Assembly (NCBI GenBank): GCA_037389465.1
Contig: JAZARR010000212.1
Span: 4,172,001 to 4,236,000, forward strand
Length of the DNA: 64,000 bases
DNA from: Baylisascaris procyonis
Taxonomy: Eukaryota > Nematoda > Chromadorea > Rhabditida > Ascarididae
Reading direction: 5' to 3'
This document shows, one piece after another, positions 52,896-64,000 of the stretch. The translations under genes and the position numbers were made by a program. Numbering within the stretch: the first letter of the stretch is position 1; each line of letters begins with the position of its first letter. The notes under the pieces were generated by a model. It saw only the letters and a program-made list of their open reading frames with translations, was not told the DNA's origin and searched no databases.

Positions 52896-54985
52896 ATGAT
52901 TTGTAACTCGCCATCGGAAAAGTACTGCGAATATTACGAAAACTTAAGGAGTAAAATGTGTGGTAAGTGCTGAAATAATAGTGACAATGATCTGGACGCA
53001 TGTCGACGTTGTGGGTTACTATATAGCTTTGAAGTGAGATCTGCCTCCACAATACAAGCCCCGCTGGACTTGCACTTGTTCCTATTATAAGCCTCATCTT
53101 GACAAGCATCCTCCCATATATATTGCTGATGTCAGTGTGTTTCGAGCAGACTTCGTCGAGAGAAATAGAGGGTTCCTGTCGCTGGATTAAGAAATTTTAT
53201 AGTGTCTTCCTGCTCAATATAAGCTTCCTTCCATCTGCCTGCAAGCGCAAAAAATTCTCTGCCATTTGTGGGTATTTGCATCGTCAGTAAATAAGTCGAT
53301 GCGGCTTTATGGGTTGCGCAGATCTCTTTTAGGGATGAAAAAGTTTTGAAAGCGATGTTGCCTATCCTAGAGTTATTTTGAGGGTTGTTTTATTTCCGAA
53401 ATAATCTTTGTTGGTGTAGTCACTGGCTTCCTTTAGTGTTCTTATTCGTTAATCCGGAGTAATTTGTCTAGTAGAAATATAGTTCATCCCTGATATGCTA
53501 TAGGTTAACTGTTTGTGTTCAGAGATCGTGGTTCGAATCTGTACACAATCTATGGATGAGGACGATGAGGTGGAATGTACAAAACGACATCCCCCACCTT
53601 CATTCACTCACTCGATGCGATCTATTCGTCAGGTGATCCGTTTCTCCCATCGCCTATCTGCACTGGCGGCATTTCCATGCGCCACTTGATGTCCTTTCTT
53701 TCAGTAAAGGGGTGGGGCACTGCAACGCTAAAATTTACACGAAAATTTTACAAACGTGATCAGAGGGAGAGGTGTAATGCTGTCACTATTATACAATGAG
53801 GTGACCTGTCGTGGTTAAATTTTCGTAAGTTGTTGTGGCTACACCTCTATTTCTTAATGATATATAGGTTTACCACGGTATTATTAATAAGTACTATTGA
53901 TAATGGCAGTGTATTATCTTCTCATGCTCTGTTTTAGGGTTTAGATTTGTAGCTGTACGAATTTTTTAATGAACCGCCTTTTACAAACCAAATTAAAAAA
54001 TGCTTTGTTGTAGTGCTCATGGTATTGGGGTAATATGTCGTGGTTGGAAGCGGAAAGGGTTCTGATGGAATATGCCCTTGGCACCTATCTAATTCGAGAT
54101 TCGGCAAGTGACCGCTATATTTTTACGATATCGTATAGGACGGCTAACTCGGTGCATCATACGCGTCTTCCCCAACACGGCGGCAAATTCTGCCTTGGCG
54201 GTATGTTTTTTTTATGAGAACGTTTCTTTTAGAAGCAAAATTCGGCATACGCTCGCAAGTGAATCCGTCTTCCAGTGCTTTGTTGAGGAAGTGGAGGCGA
54301 GAGTTGTGACACCACATATAGCTCTCTTTGCCTCATTAGAGCAAGCGTAACTACACACGACGTTGAGTGCAGATATACTGCACATTCGGATTTAATAGCC
54401 GGTGCCTGAGCCGTATTTCTTTAAAGCGCTTATGCGATATAGATGGCGGTGATGTTGGATAAGGTAGTGCTGCTATCCAAGCTAACGTGCAATGAATTTT
54501 GAGATATTCACTGGGTAATCAATTCGGATAGCGTCAGGTTTATTTTCGTACTAAATCCCTATGGTTTCTCTTTTACGATATAGAAGAGTCTGGGTTCATC
54601 CCATTGAAGAAATTTGACTGTAGGCAATATAGTTGATCATTTTTGCTGTGTGCTTGATGTGTATACCAGCAAGACGGGTATTTGTTTTGCAGGTCCTAAT
54701 TCTTTGGTGAGATCTGAGTCATTGATGGCTTTCGTTGAGACATTGCAACGATGTGGTGAGCGTGGTGTTTGCTTATTAATGCATCAAAAGGGCGATCGTG
54801 CAGCAACGCAAACGATGGCACTGAATAAAGCGCTGCATCGTCATGAGCGTTTGCCACCCCTCAAGTACCTCTGTCGCGTTGTCATTCGGCATGCGGTGAG
54901 CCCTTCGTCAATCTCGAAGCTGCCACTACCCCCGAAAATACTGCGTTATGTCGAGGATCCTAGATATCTTGTTCCTCCATGCTAG
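52896..54985 (+). CDS. SOCS6/7-like protein (SH2 domain plus SOCS box)
   Basis: Exons 52896-52962, 53523-53632, 54014-54200 and 54693-54985 join in phase to 657 bases (218 residues). The short N-terminus is acidic (MDEDDEVE). The SH2 domain starts at CSWYWGNMSWLEAERVL and keeps the phosphotyrosine-binding arginine in YLIRDSASDRYIFTISYR; HHTRLPQHGGKF follows. The C-terminal SOCS box reads LKYLCRVVIRHAV then ISKLPLPPKILRYVEDP, with the Leu-Cys BC-box and the LPLP Cullin-box core. SOCS proteins bind phosphotyrosine targets and recruit Elongin B/C-Cullin 5 ubiquitin ligase. HTR after the central strand and LPLP place it nearest SOCS6/7. The N-terminal region is far shorter than in vertebrates. 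Next gene upstream is MED23. From memory, C. elegans F39B2.5 holds the same position. Confidence 0.88.
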
Positions 54986-55882
54986 CTGTCTTTCGTCTGC
55001 TTTCCCTGCTGTCTTTGAATGACGTGCTTCATGGATGAATCTGCGAATTATGGTGCGACTACGGATGACGTATCATCTAAGAACGTTTGAAGTGAAAAAT
55101 ATATGCACTCTTCGGCCATATGGCGTATCTGATAGCAGTACGCAGTGATGTCATTATGGCGTACCGTATTGTGCACTTTAATTCGCTCTATGAATTGCAC
55201 ACTGAGTCAGCAGTTTTGCATTTGTGATATGCGAATGTTTCAAAATTGAGAGTCGAGAAAAAATATCATATCCATGTGTATACACCCTGTGGGACGAGTG
55301 AACACTTTCTTTTTGCTTGTGCTGAGCATAGCAACTTGATTTCACTTATCGTATGCGAACCAGGTGATCCTTGGTCCATTTAATGTGCGTAGGAAAACTC
55401 GGTTTACTTCTTGTTGACAAAGTTTCTCTACTCAGGTTCCAACGCATTCATCTATTCTGAGGTTTTATCAGTTGTTTCACTCGAAATTTGAGGTGTTCGC
55501 TTTGTATAGTATCTATGTGAATGTTTTTTTTTTTTTCTTATGCAGTGCATTTTCCTATCTCTTTTTCTCTTATAGTTTCTCTATGATGCAGCTTGTTATA
55601 TTGTGGCTTTGTTGACCACTTGGGAAAATTGGTAATAACATTGCGTTGAGGCATTTATTGCCGAAATATATGCAATTATGCTGCATTGGCAATGGGCTTC
55701 TTTTTCACATCATCTTCAGCACTTCATTCCTATCAGTACTAAATTTATAACATTCGTACGAAATTTTGATTGCCTAAACGAATCGTGCTAAATCCGAAGC
55801 AATATTTGAAAGAAGGTGCAAAGGAATAAATTCCAAATTAAATGTTTTTGCTTTCTGTTATTTATCCTAAATTTGGAATGAA
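54986..55882. other. SOCS 3' flank, no gene seen
   Basis: AT-rich sequence without supported exons. AATAAA-like motifs are scattered (for example AGGAATAAATTCC near 55,821), but none lies at the expected distance from the SOCS stop. Confidence 0.4.
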
Positions 55883-55892
55883 GTCGTTGTAG
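55883..55892 (+). promoter_or_regulatory. possible trans-splice acceptor
   Basis: GTCGTTGTAG lies 12 bases before the ATG at 55,905, compatible with spliced-leader addition. Confidence 0.35.
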
Positions 55893-55904
55893 GAGGTGAA
55901 CTTA

Positions 55905-57108
55905 ATGCTTGTTAATGGAATAGCAACGCCACGTCTCAGTGCTTTCGCTCGTTCGCCTTCGTTGTGAGTATTGTTGATCTATTCAAAAAATAAAAAAATA
56001 AATAAAATTCTCAATCGGGTATTGAGTTAGTGATATTGTGCGCCTTTTCGATCTTCCTAATGTTCTATTACTTTTATTGTTTATAGCCGATTGACAATAG
56101 TATTATAACTAAAGTGTAAATGCTTCGACGACTTTAAAGCTAGACAAAGATTATCTGAATCTTTTGTGTTTTTGCAAGGAAAAATTTATTGAGTAAAAAT
56201 CGGTGGATAAATTAGAATCGATATTACGCTCCATCTTCATGACATATCATGATCATTGGTTGACACGATCGTTATGCATCGCTTCCAGGTTGCTCCACTT
56301 CACTTTTATCAAACAATCTATGAAGTGATGTTTTGTAATATGTGGAAAATTATACTCTCCTCTAGACAATCAAATAAACTTAATAAAAAGTGAAAAAGAT
56401 TTTGAAATGAATATTGAAATCGAACCTGAAACAGGTGTGGCTCACTTGAACTTTTCAAGGCGAAGCGGTTGAACGTATATAAAAATGTACGGTCTAATTG
56501 AAGTAACAAAGTAGTGATAATTCTTAATGTTGTTCAAATGTTAGATTACTCTGGTGTATGTTCATTTTGAAGTGTTATCAGTTGGCTATAAATCGATACC
56601 TTCTTGGCTATGGATCTGAATACGAATGTCATCTTTTCTGTTCTGTTTGCTCATTTATTCAATTTGTGATGGCGATCGTGATTGTATTCCGAAGGGATTT
56701 CTTTCATTCAAAATTTAAAATAAGCGAATGAATTATTCGGTTAATTCATTTCTTATCAATGTTTATCAATTTCATCCACTTTTCAAAGAATTTAATGGCT
56801 AGCAATTAAATCGACCTGTAATTTATGGCATACTCAGCTAGAAATTTTATTGTTACTTTCTTCCAGATCAGAATTTTTTTCCCTTTTTGGTTGGGAGATT
56901 TCATCGCTACCTTCTCTTTTGTATATTTTATTTTTTATTGTATTTATGTCTTATTCAGTTGCCTTTGTTCTTGTACTATCCTGCGTAGACTTCTTTCTTT
57001 GCGTTTCATATTGTCATTAATCTGATAGGTCGATCCTGCAAGTAGCTTCAAACCCGCAGCGGTCACTGAATGTTCGTTTTTGCTTCGTTATTCAAATTGC
57101 ATCAATAA

Positions 57109-57140
<32 letters not shown>

Positions 57141-57471
57141 CAATTGAACTTGCCCAGTCATTTTTTTCGGAGAATTGCAGAATACATTTTGATCTTTGTG
57201 AAGGTGGATCTCCGTATAGTTTGCAATTTTGTATGGCTTGCCAAGATTGCTGCAGGAGGTGCTTGATAGAGCATGGCTTCAGGAAGCCAATCCGGTTGAA
57301 TGTTGCTCGAGATTAGCATTTTTATGGATTGTGCATCTTTCAGGGACGAGTAAAGATTGTGAAAGGTGTGTTGCAAATCACTTGGCGTCACTGAGGGCTT
57401 CATTGCCCATGCTTCACTATGCCTTCACTTTTCGTATGCCACCTAAAGCAAAATTCATAGAGATAAAGTAG
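55905..57471 (+). CDS. unidentified three-exon gene, 117 residues
   Basis: Exons 55905-55963, 57029-57071 and 57220-57471 join in phase to 354 bases. The start MLVNGIATPRLSAFARSPSL is Arg/Ser-rich without acids, as in mitochondrial presequences. The last exon holds YGLPRLLQEVLDRAWLQEAN, a Cys-containing stretch (VECCSRLAFLWIVHLSG) and CERCVANHLASLRASLPML, ending PPKAKFIEIK. An alternative acceptor (GCTGCAG before EVLD) would also keep frame. The family is not recognised. A long poly-T run lies in the second intron. Confidence 0.4.
57109..57136. repeat. poly-T run, 28 bases
   Basis: An uninterrupted T tract, intronic in the model for 55,905-57,471. On the other strand it would be a poly(A), as left by retroposition, but no flanking duplication is evident. 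Confidence 0.9.
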
Positions 57472-57648
57472 TACAGCCTTAGAACGGAACATAGGAATAG
57501 AAAAGATCAAGTTCGGTCTTTTAATAGTTTAGTCATTGGGATTCTGGATTCACAACTAGCAATTCTAAACTGCGCAGGAGGGCATATCGTTGTATTCCTA
57601 TCTGCGGGCATGAGCGGAGAATTGAGACTAGAATGATCTTTTTGCTAG

Positions 57649-57931
57649 GGGTGGTTTGGGCGGCTTCAAGCCTCAAAGTACTGCTAAAACAAAAGGCACA
57701 TCGGATAAGGTATTAGATATTATGCATTCGCAAGTAATGGAAAGCAAAACCTTTCTGGTGATTTACTTGCCCACGGGGAAGGCAGCGTCATATGATTTCC
57801 AACTGTGCAGGTATATGAATGGCTTTCGTCTAATGTGCTGCAGCTTTCCAGTGTGCTAACTTACCTACTGATGCAGTGATTGCACGTATCATTGGAACTC
57901 AAAGGTTCTGGCTTCCTTATGCAAAATCTGA
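57649..57931 (+). CDS. unidentified two-exon model just upstream of GTPBP3
   Basis: Exon 57649-57810 (acceptor TTTGCTAG, donor TGCAG|GTATAT) joins exon 57877-57931 (acceptor CTGATGCAG, stop TGA) in phase. It reads KVLDIMHSQVMESKTFLVIY, LPTGKAASYDFQLC and SDCTYHWNSKVL. The 5' end is missing or starts at an internal Met. The stop lies 111 bases before the GTPBP3 ATG, the usual gap inside nematode operons. An alternative frame in the second exon is open to 58,039, with RFWLPYAKSDALEKFLQ, but no donor upstream gives the phase it needs. Family not recognised. Confidence 0.35.
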
Positions 57932-58030
57932 TGCGCTCGAGAAGTTCCTCCAGCGTCCAATGTTGGCACATATCTGCGCGTATCGGCCATTGTTGATGTC
58001 GCCTTATTCCGATGATTCTAAACAAGTTGC

Positions 58031-58040
58031 TTTATTTTAG
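58031..58040 (+). promoter_or_regulatory. probable trans-splice acceptor of GTPBP3
   Basis: TTTATTTTAG ends two bases before the GTPBP3 ATG. With a coding segment ending about 110 bases upstream, this is the layout of a downstream operon gene. Confidence 0.6.
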
Positions 58041-58042
58041 GC

Positions 58043-61000
58043 ATGTTTGCATTGCACCTGGTGCGTCATGTCGGCGGTGTTATTTCTTGTTGCATCCGCA
58101 CGAATACGATTTTTGCGTTGTCCTCAGGCTCTTTACCTTCAGCGATTGCGATAATCCGTGTGTCTGGTGAGTCGATCGATTTTTCTTACACATCCTTACC
58201 TTTTTATGTTCATTGCCCATTAACTTTTGCTCGCACAGATAAACCAATCTGCTCATTCCACTTTTTCAAGCCAATTGTTGGATTTTTGAAACGGCACTCA
58301 AGCGGTCGAAGAGAGAGGTTTGAAACGGTAACGACGAGGAAAGGAAGAAAAATATGCAAAGTCAAAGATGCTAGAGCCCTTATATATAAAAGTCAACGTC
58401 CAGAGCCTTGAATGTGGAAGGGAGACGAGCAAATGCACCAGTGTGTTGCTTTTCTCTTTATCGAAGAAAGTAATCGTTCACTTATTTACGTTCATATTCA
58501 TGCGCAAAGCGGACCAGTAATTTTGTTTTCGAGAATCCACTAAAGTCGTACAAAATTTTGACTGTAGCAAATCGAAGAACTGTCGCCATTGAACCCAGTA
58601 AAATAAGAAGCGAAACTTTTTTGTGAAATATCGAGCGTACCTTTGAAAAATTTTGATTGTTAGCATCCGCTCACCCAATCTTATAAAATTTGCCTAGCAA
58701 GACCTACTGAAATTTTTTTGAGACATTGTGGATACTCTTCAAAAGATTTTGCCTACAAGAATTTCAAGTGTCTAGTCGATTGGATGTGGTAAATCAAGGA
58801 GATGGATGTTGTTTCTGGAGCACATGAGAGAGAACTTATTGAAAATCCTCGAAGCCATTGTTCACGCTATTTTACAGCACCAATCAAAGACTTCCTGATA
58901 GGCTTGCAGCAGTTGACAGTACTAATTGAAGCTGGAGTGGAAAAAGATTACAAAGCGTGCGTGGATAGCTGCTTTTGGAAGACGGAATTATTAGGGAAAA
59001 CTTTTTTAGGTTTCGTGGCCACTTTGTTCTCTCAGTTGTCGGTTGCAGGTATTAGCTGTTCTCACCTGTTCAATAAGGGATGGGTTGACAATATATGCTA
59101 TTTACACACAAGCAACACTTGAATGTAAATGATTTATAGTTCTTAATGAGCATAGTTTTTTAAATGTGCGAAACGAAGCTTTCAGAAGCCTTTCTATGGG
59201 ATTCAGTATGTGGTCTACTTCAAGGTTGATGAAGTACTTCAGTTATTGCACAGTAAATCTATAAAAGGTGTTATCGCGCCGAATGGTCAGTGCGTTTAAG
59301 ATTCCAAAGTGACCGTCAAATGCAAGTACTATGGATACTTCGCGGTCCAAGAATTTCTGATCCAACATGTAACGTTGCTGCTAGCCATATCTTCCATTGA
59401 GCGACACTATCAGCAGTGAATTTATTTGGGACCTACTTTGCATCAGCTTATCGGGAAATGTTGTCTAGTGTTCATGTCTTTTGAGAAGCAGTATCTTAAG
59501 GTGAAGAAAGTCGTATGTGTCTACAACGACTCACAAAACGTCAGAAATTCGAAGCGCGTTATATGTTCTATTCGTCGTTGTTCGATGTGGAAGGCGGGCT
59601 TATAGATCGGGCTATGGCTGTATTTTTGCCAGGTTTGTTCGATCTCTTTCTTGTATATCATAGGAGCACGTTTAACAACTTTCCAATGGGGCTGAAGGCT
59701 TGTAGTACTCTGACGTCAACAAAACTTGATCCCCTTTTCCAAGTTGTTATGAATGAGAAGAAGTATGTTTAGTTGTATCGTCCTTTCTTGTTTCCATGCC
59801 CGAGGGGGGGGGGAAGCGTTCTCTCCAACGTAACTTGTTTCAAGTATTTTTCGCAGCACTTTCATGCAAATAATTTATGGGGACGTCGTTTCTATGAGTG
59901 CGCATTCGGATGCGTTTGTATATAGTTTGAAACTGTGGAACGGGATGGTTGCAACGGTGAATTTTTTTTTATTTTGGTTATGATCTGTGTCTCGGCTTGG
60001 AAATCAACTTTGTTTCTGTCTGCTTTATATGTCATATGCACTCAGGAATATTGTAAAACTTTGTAGTTATGTTTTGCGATGTGTAGGACGTGGAATGAAA
60101 TGAGTTATCGAATTATTTCAATAAGATATATAATTTTGCATGTTTACTTTTTGTTGGTGGCTTATGGAACTGCGTGATTGGACGAGTGGGCCGCAGATCC
60201 ATGTGAAGCATATTGCACCAGCTGGCGCGTCTGTACATTCGTTGGATATTTGAGAGATCGGTTGATCTGGCTGACATAATGCAAAACCGCACTTTATGCC
60301 CATTTCAATGCCGCTTATTCTCACTTCTCTTTAATCACATATAGTCCAATCAGAGCATGTTTTGCGTGCTATAAGTGCGTTTTCATCCATTATTTGGCAG
60401 CAAGACCACTTGAAAATGGTCTTGCTCTTCATTTTTGCATTTTAGAGGTTTCCTGCCAGCGCTACCTGGATTATACTGCAAGACTACCATTTTCCCGTCT
60501 TGAAATGCTGCACTACTACATTGTTAAGGTGGAATTCGGAAGAAATTGTACTTTTTTTCTGATGTCGGTTTCATGAATATATCCCTTAATTCCGAACTAG
60601 AGAACGAGCTACCCATCGGCAGCACTCCGGGCGAATAAACCGTTTCAGCATTGTTTTGAACGATTTTCCGAACAGGAATAATCCCCATCCTCCGTTTTAT
60701 AAGCATTGATGCCTCTAAAATGCTTTCATTCTTACCAACTGCCTTGATTAAGTGGATTCTTATAATTTATAAAGTCTCATAAATATTGTAATAAATTTTT
60801 GCATGTTTCAAATGTATATAGTTGTACTTAGTCACTTCCTTTTTTTTGCTTCTTCGTTTCTTCGCTTCAATGAGCTAGCTACCTTTTATGACTTCTCTTG
60901 TTTGCGCAGTTTTCAGTATCGACATAGCGGCAGTGTTTTTTCTATGCTTAATTTTTCTACCTACCTATCTCTTTATCTCTCAAAAATGCTCCCTATAACT

Positions 61001-63843
61001 GCAATCGCATCGATAAATGCATTTTATTTTGCCTTAGTCGTGATCGCGTTGAAATATTTTCGACATCGACCATATTTAAATTCGACTAAGGTGCATTTTT
61101 CAAAATATTTTCTCATTGATTAGGGTTATTTTCGAACCCCAATTTTTTTCAATTCTATTGTTTTCAATGCAATTTCCCAGGTGTTTATTCCCCCTCTTTC
61201 ATTGTCATTCATTAATGGTCATGTCTGAATTCGAATACCTTTGGCGTTTATATTTTTAGGGCCGTCGACATTCACTGGCGAGGATACGGCTGAGATCTAC
61301 GTTCATGGCAGTCGTGCGGTCGTCAATTGCGTATGCGAAACGTTGAATCACTTTGAAAACGTTCGGCCTGCTAAAGCGGGCGAATTCACAAAACGGTTCG
61401 GTTAGCTGATATGATGAAACTTGCTTGGCATATGCTATTTAACGCTTCTTTTATCGGTTTATTCAATTTATGGTCTTATGATCTATAAAATATTTACAAA
61501 ACTGTTGCTTTTTAAATTTTGGCAGTGATACTGATTTCTTGTACACTGTTGAATGAAGGCATTATGGTTTGCTTTGGCAGCACTTGTTTTCGCTGGATTT
61601 TTGGTTCTAATAAAGTAAATAGTGAGCAGTTACGACAGTCTCTTCAATCATCGAACGAAATGGAAACGTGTTTTTGGTGAAACTCCAAAAAAAACCATCG
61701 TGAAACTGCAAAGAAAAATGACTATTGTTGCGCTAGGAATCGAAGATAGATTCAGTGGGCAGTTGCCGGTTGAATTTGAAAAGTAATATTCACTAAGTTG
61801 GCGAACTTTTGAGTTTAGCTGCATTGATTATGTTGCTTAATTTTGGAGGGGCCGTACGGATGATCATCAGTGCTTAAAATGTTTTTTCCATGTTTTTTTT
61901 TTTGTTGATTCGTTTCTTTAGTTGGTACTTGTATTTGGGTTTCGAGCTGACACTATTGGCCTTATCAGCTGCATGATAGGGTTTTCTACTAGCAAAGAGA
62001 AACATGTCGCTAGTATAGCTTATCACGCCGATCGCCTAACGCGCTTTTAGGTTTTCGTGCTCTTTGAAAATTTTCAAAGCAACTCCGCTGCCTCAAAGTT
62101 ATATGTATTCCTATGTGCGTGTAACATATGTGTTCATGCAGTACTTTAATTCACAGGGCATATATGATGGAATTGAATGAGTATAATGCTTAATTAGAGC
62201 GACCACCTGATTCCAATTTCGTTTCGGTCGATCACGTGCTGCGTGAGCCGTAGGGACGTAAAGGTGTCTTAACTCGTTGCTTTTGAGTGATTTTGCAACA
62301 TGGTATTGCCTGAAGCTGAATTCTCATGCGCGCCTTAAAAGATCTCGACCTTTAGTATCATAATAAATTATCAGCGCTGTAATGTGCAGCCGTTGCAGAA
62401 TTCATATCTGCGTAAATACAACATTGTTCACTGTTGGAATATATTTGCAGAGCATTTTTCAATTCAAAGTTGGACATCCATGACGTGCAATCGTTATCAT
62501 ATCTGCTATCGGCAGAAACACAACGTCAGCGAATGCTTGCCGTGCGTTCAAATCAAATAGGTTAGCAAGCACGCCTAATTTCATGAGTTTTGATAAAAGG
62601 ACATCCACAACTGCAGGTGTGGCGTTCGCTTTCGATGTTTTAATTGCCAGCGATTTTTTTTTTTTTTTTTTGTAATTATGACCTCAAAAGCAAGGTCATT
62701 AAAGTAGCATGAATTGCAGGCTTGGCAGTGAGTAGTATTCGTGAATCATTAGTGCAGTTGGCATGCTCACTTGAGGCAGGAATCGATTTCGCGGATGACG
62801 TTCCCTTCGATTGGGATTCATTCCTTTCGAATGTCCGGGATGTCATCTCCGAATTGAAGACCATTGAGCAGCGTGCTCATAAGGGCTCTTTGATAAGTGA
62901 TGGTATTCGTGTCGTTATGTTAGGACAAACAAATGTCGGCAAAAGCAGCCTTCTCAATTGTATCGGTCGGTTTTTATTCATTATAGCGATCTTCTTTAGC
63001 TTAGAGCTTTCTTTCACTAATGGGATCACGATTTGTCCTATCGGTCTTGTCGCATGCGAACTTTTGCCTTTGTTAGTCGGATAGCATCTGCGCTCAAAAA
63101 AATTCCATCAGAAGATTACTCAGTCATCAAATCAAAGCAATCAAAAGTTAGCATTTGAACGGAATCCACATGTGTTTCCATCCTGTTTGCTCGCACTGCG
63201 GTGCCCTTAATGTTTTGACAGTGGGGCGTTTAGCAGTAAATAGCGGTTTGCATCAATAAATAGGAGAAGTGAAGGGCAAAAGTAATTGTATTATATGGAA
63301 GGTGTCGATGCTGCAATGTTATCGGAACATGCGTTAAAATATCTTTTTTTTTCACATACCAAAAGCTTAGAGGTATCTTTAAAGAGCCGTTGGGGGGAGA
63401 GTAGTGTCGTAAGTCCCACTCATTCCTGTGTAAACTGAATGTCCGCATGGTCTTCAACTCAGTTTTTTTTTAAACCTGAATTTTTTGGCATATTAATGGC
63501 ATCATCCATCCTGTGTTTCTTTTAATGATCATCTCTGGGAAATTGTGATCAGGCTTTTCTTAATTGAGGTTTGGCATGTCATCAACTAAGGCGTTTCCAC
63601 TGGTGTTTAGTAACGCTTGCAGGACACCGGCTGAACAACGAGAGAATTGTGCACATAACTTGTTGAGATTGCTTCAGCGGAAAGGGATGTGGCGATAGTT
63701 TCGGAAGTAGAAGGCACGACAAGAGATGCGCTGGAAGCACGTATCGAGCTAGCCTCTGTTCCAGTGATTTTCATCGATACAGCAGGAATTCGCACTGCTC
63801 GCGACTTCCTCGAAGCGGAGGGTATCTCGCGAACCATTGCTCG
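58043..63843 (+). CDS. GTPBP3: mitochondrial tRNA modification GTPase GTPBP3/MnmE (3' end beyond window)
   Basis: Six exons in consistent phase: 58043-58166, 59501-59632, 61260-61395, 62451-62560, 62720-62965 and 63678-63843, about 304 residues so far. The start MFALHLVRHVGGVISCCIR is basic and hydrophobic, as in a mitochondrial presequence, followed by TIFALSSG and IAIIRVSG of the MnmE N-domain. PSTFTGEDTAEIYVHG is the folate-binding core, then GEFTKRAFFNSKLDI, the P-loop GQTNVGKSSLLN, switch EGTTRD and DTAGIR. MnmE/GTPBP3 works with MnmG/MTO1 to make the 5-(carboxy)aminomethyl group on U34 of mitochondrial tRNAs, with taurine in vertebrates. The rest of the G domain, including NKxD, and the C-terminal CxGK lie past the right edge. 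Exon 2 needs a CTTAAG acceptor. From memory, C. elegans F39B2.7 (mtcu-1) is the counterpart and also neighbours sur-2. Confidence 0.93.
58167..59500 (+). other. GTPBP3 intron 1 with an unexplained open frame
   Basis: The intron contains a 106-codon frame (58,802-59,122) with APIKDFLIGLQQLTVLIEAG, and a shorter segment after a TTTCAG at about 59,185 reading KPFYGIQYVVYFKVDEVLQL. Neither fits the GTPBP3 sequence or phase. They may be chance, a nested gene or alternative exons. Confidence 0.3.
59633..61259 (+). other. GTPBP3 intron 2
   Basis: A 1.6-kb intron with several short open frames (for example 60,803-61,123) that lack protein-like composition. No gene is supported. Confidence 0.5.
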
Positions 63844-64000
63844 GTTAGTTGTTTATTGCTGCATTCATTCACTACCTGAAAGCACTTCTAATGGTTAGGT
63901 TCTTTTTCTTAGATATGAGGTGGAATTTGTTGACCAAAATTTTCGAGCAATATTCCAAAACTTGCCTTTTTGCCATTTATTTACGTTTATTTATCATTAC

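Noticed and set aside
53530..53545. GGTTCGAATC, a tRNA T-loop-like motif
   Set aside because: The flanking bases do not form a T stem or acceptor stem, and the motif lies inside a SOCS exon.
1..64000. CRISPR arrays, bacterial operons, prophage or viral genes
   Set aside because: No regularly spaced repeats or such genes. Introns and the recognised proteins are nematode nuclear.

Overview
The window reads as nuclear DNA of a nematode, most likely from the Caenorhabditis/strongylid branch (clade V). It is AT-rich. Genes are split into many short exons with TTTCAG- or TTTTAG-type acceptors, and several first exons begin within a few bases of a strong acceptor, as expected for spliced-leader trans-splicing. 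Because exons are short, most long open frames are chance shadows. Gene models here come from joining exons by splice sites, intron phase and family similarity, all done by eye.

Right half (28.3-64 kb, + strand): three recognisable genes lie in a row. MED23 (Mediator subunit 23, C. elegans sur-2) can be rebuilt as 31 phase-consistent exons over 21 kb. A four-exon SOCS6/7-like SH2/SOCS-box protein follows. GTPBP3/MnmE (mitochondrial tRNA-U34 modification GTPase) runs off the right edge. Two small unidentified gene models sit between SOCS and GTPBP3, the second ending about 110 bases before the GTPBP3 start, which is operon-like spacing. From memory, C. elegans cosmid F39B2 carries sur-2 (F39B2.4), an SH2/SOCS gene (F39B2.5) and the GTPBP3 homologue (F39B2.7), so this looks like conserved gene order.

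Left half (0-28 kb): this part is sparser. The firm gene is a PRA1-family (ARL6IP5/PRAF-like) membrane protein on the minus strand, with four exons between 5.15 and 9.40 kb and an unresolved 5' end. A plus-strand gene of unknown family ends at 11,423, and exons further left on the same strand may belong to it, which would place the PRA1 gene inside one of its introns. Between 15 and 24.5 kb there are isolated exon-like segments, two short intact frames and some repeats. A five-exon, 164-residue protein of unknown family (24.54-26.30 kb) stands just upstream of MED23.

Functionally the recognised genes are housekeeping or signalling: transcriptional co-activation (MED23), ubiquitin-ligase-linked signalling control (SOCS), mitochondrial translation fidelity (GTPBP3) and ER/Golgi membrane trafficking (PRA1). 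I see no CRISPR array, rRNA, convincing tRNA, intact transposase or virus. The best leads for novelty are the unidentified nematode genes, the repeated use of AAG/GAG splice acceptors, a 19-base microexon in MED23, and a perfect 21-bp hairpin at 15.53 kb.
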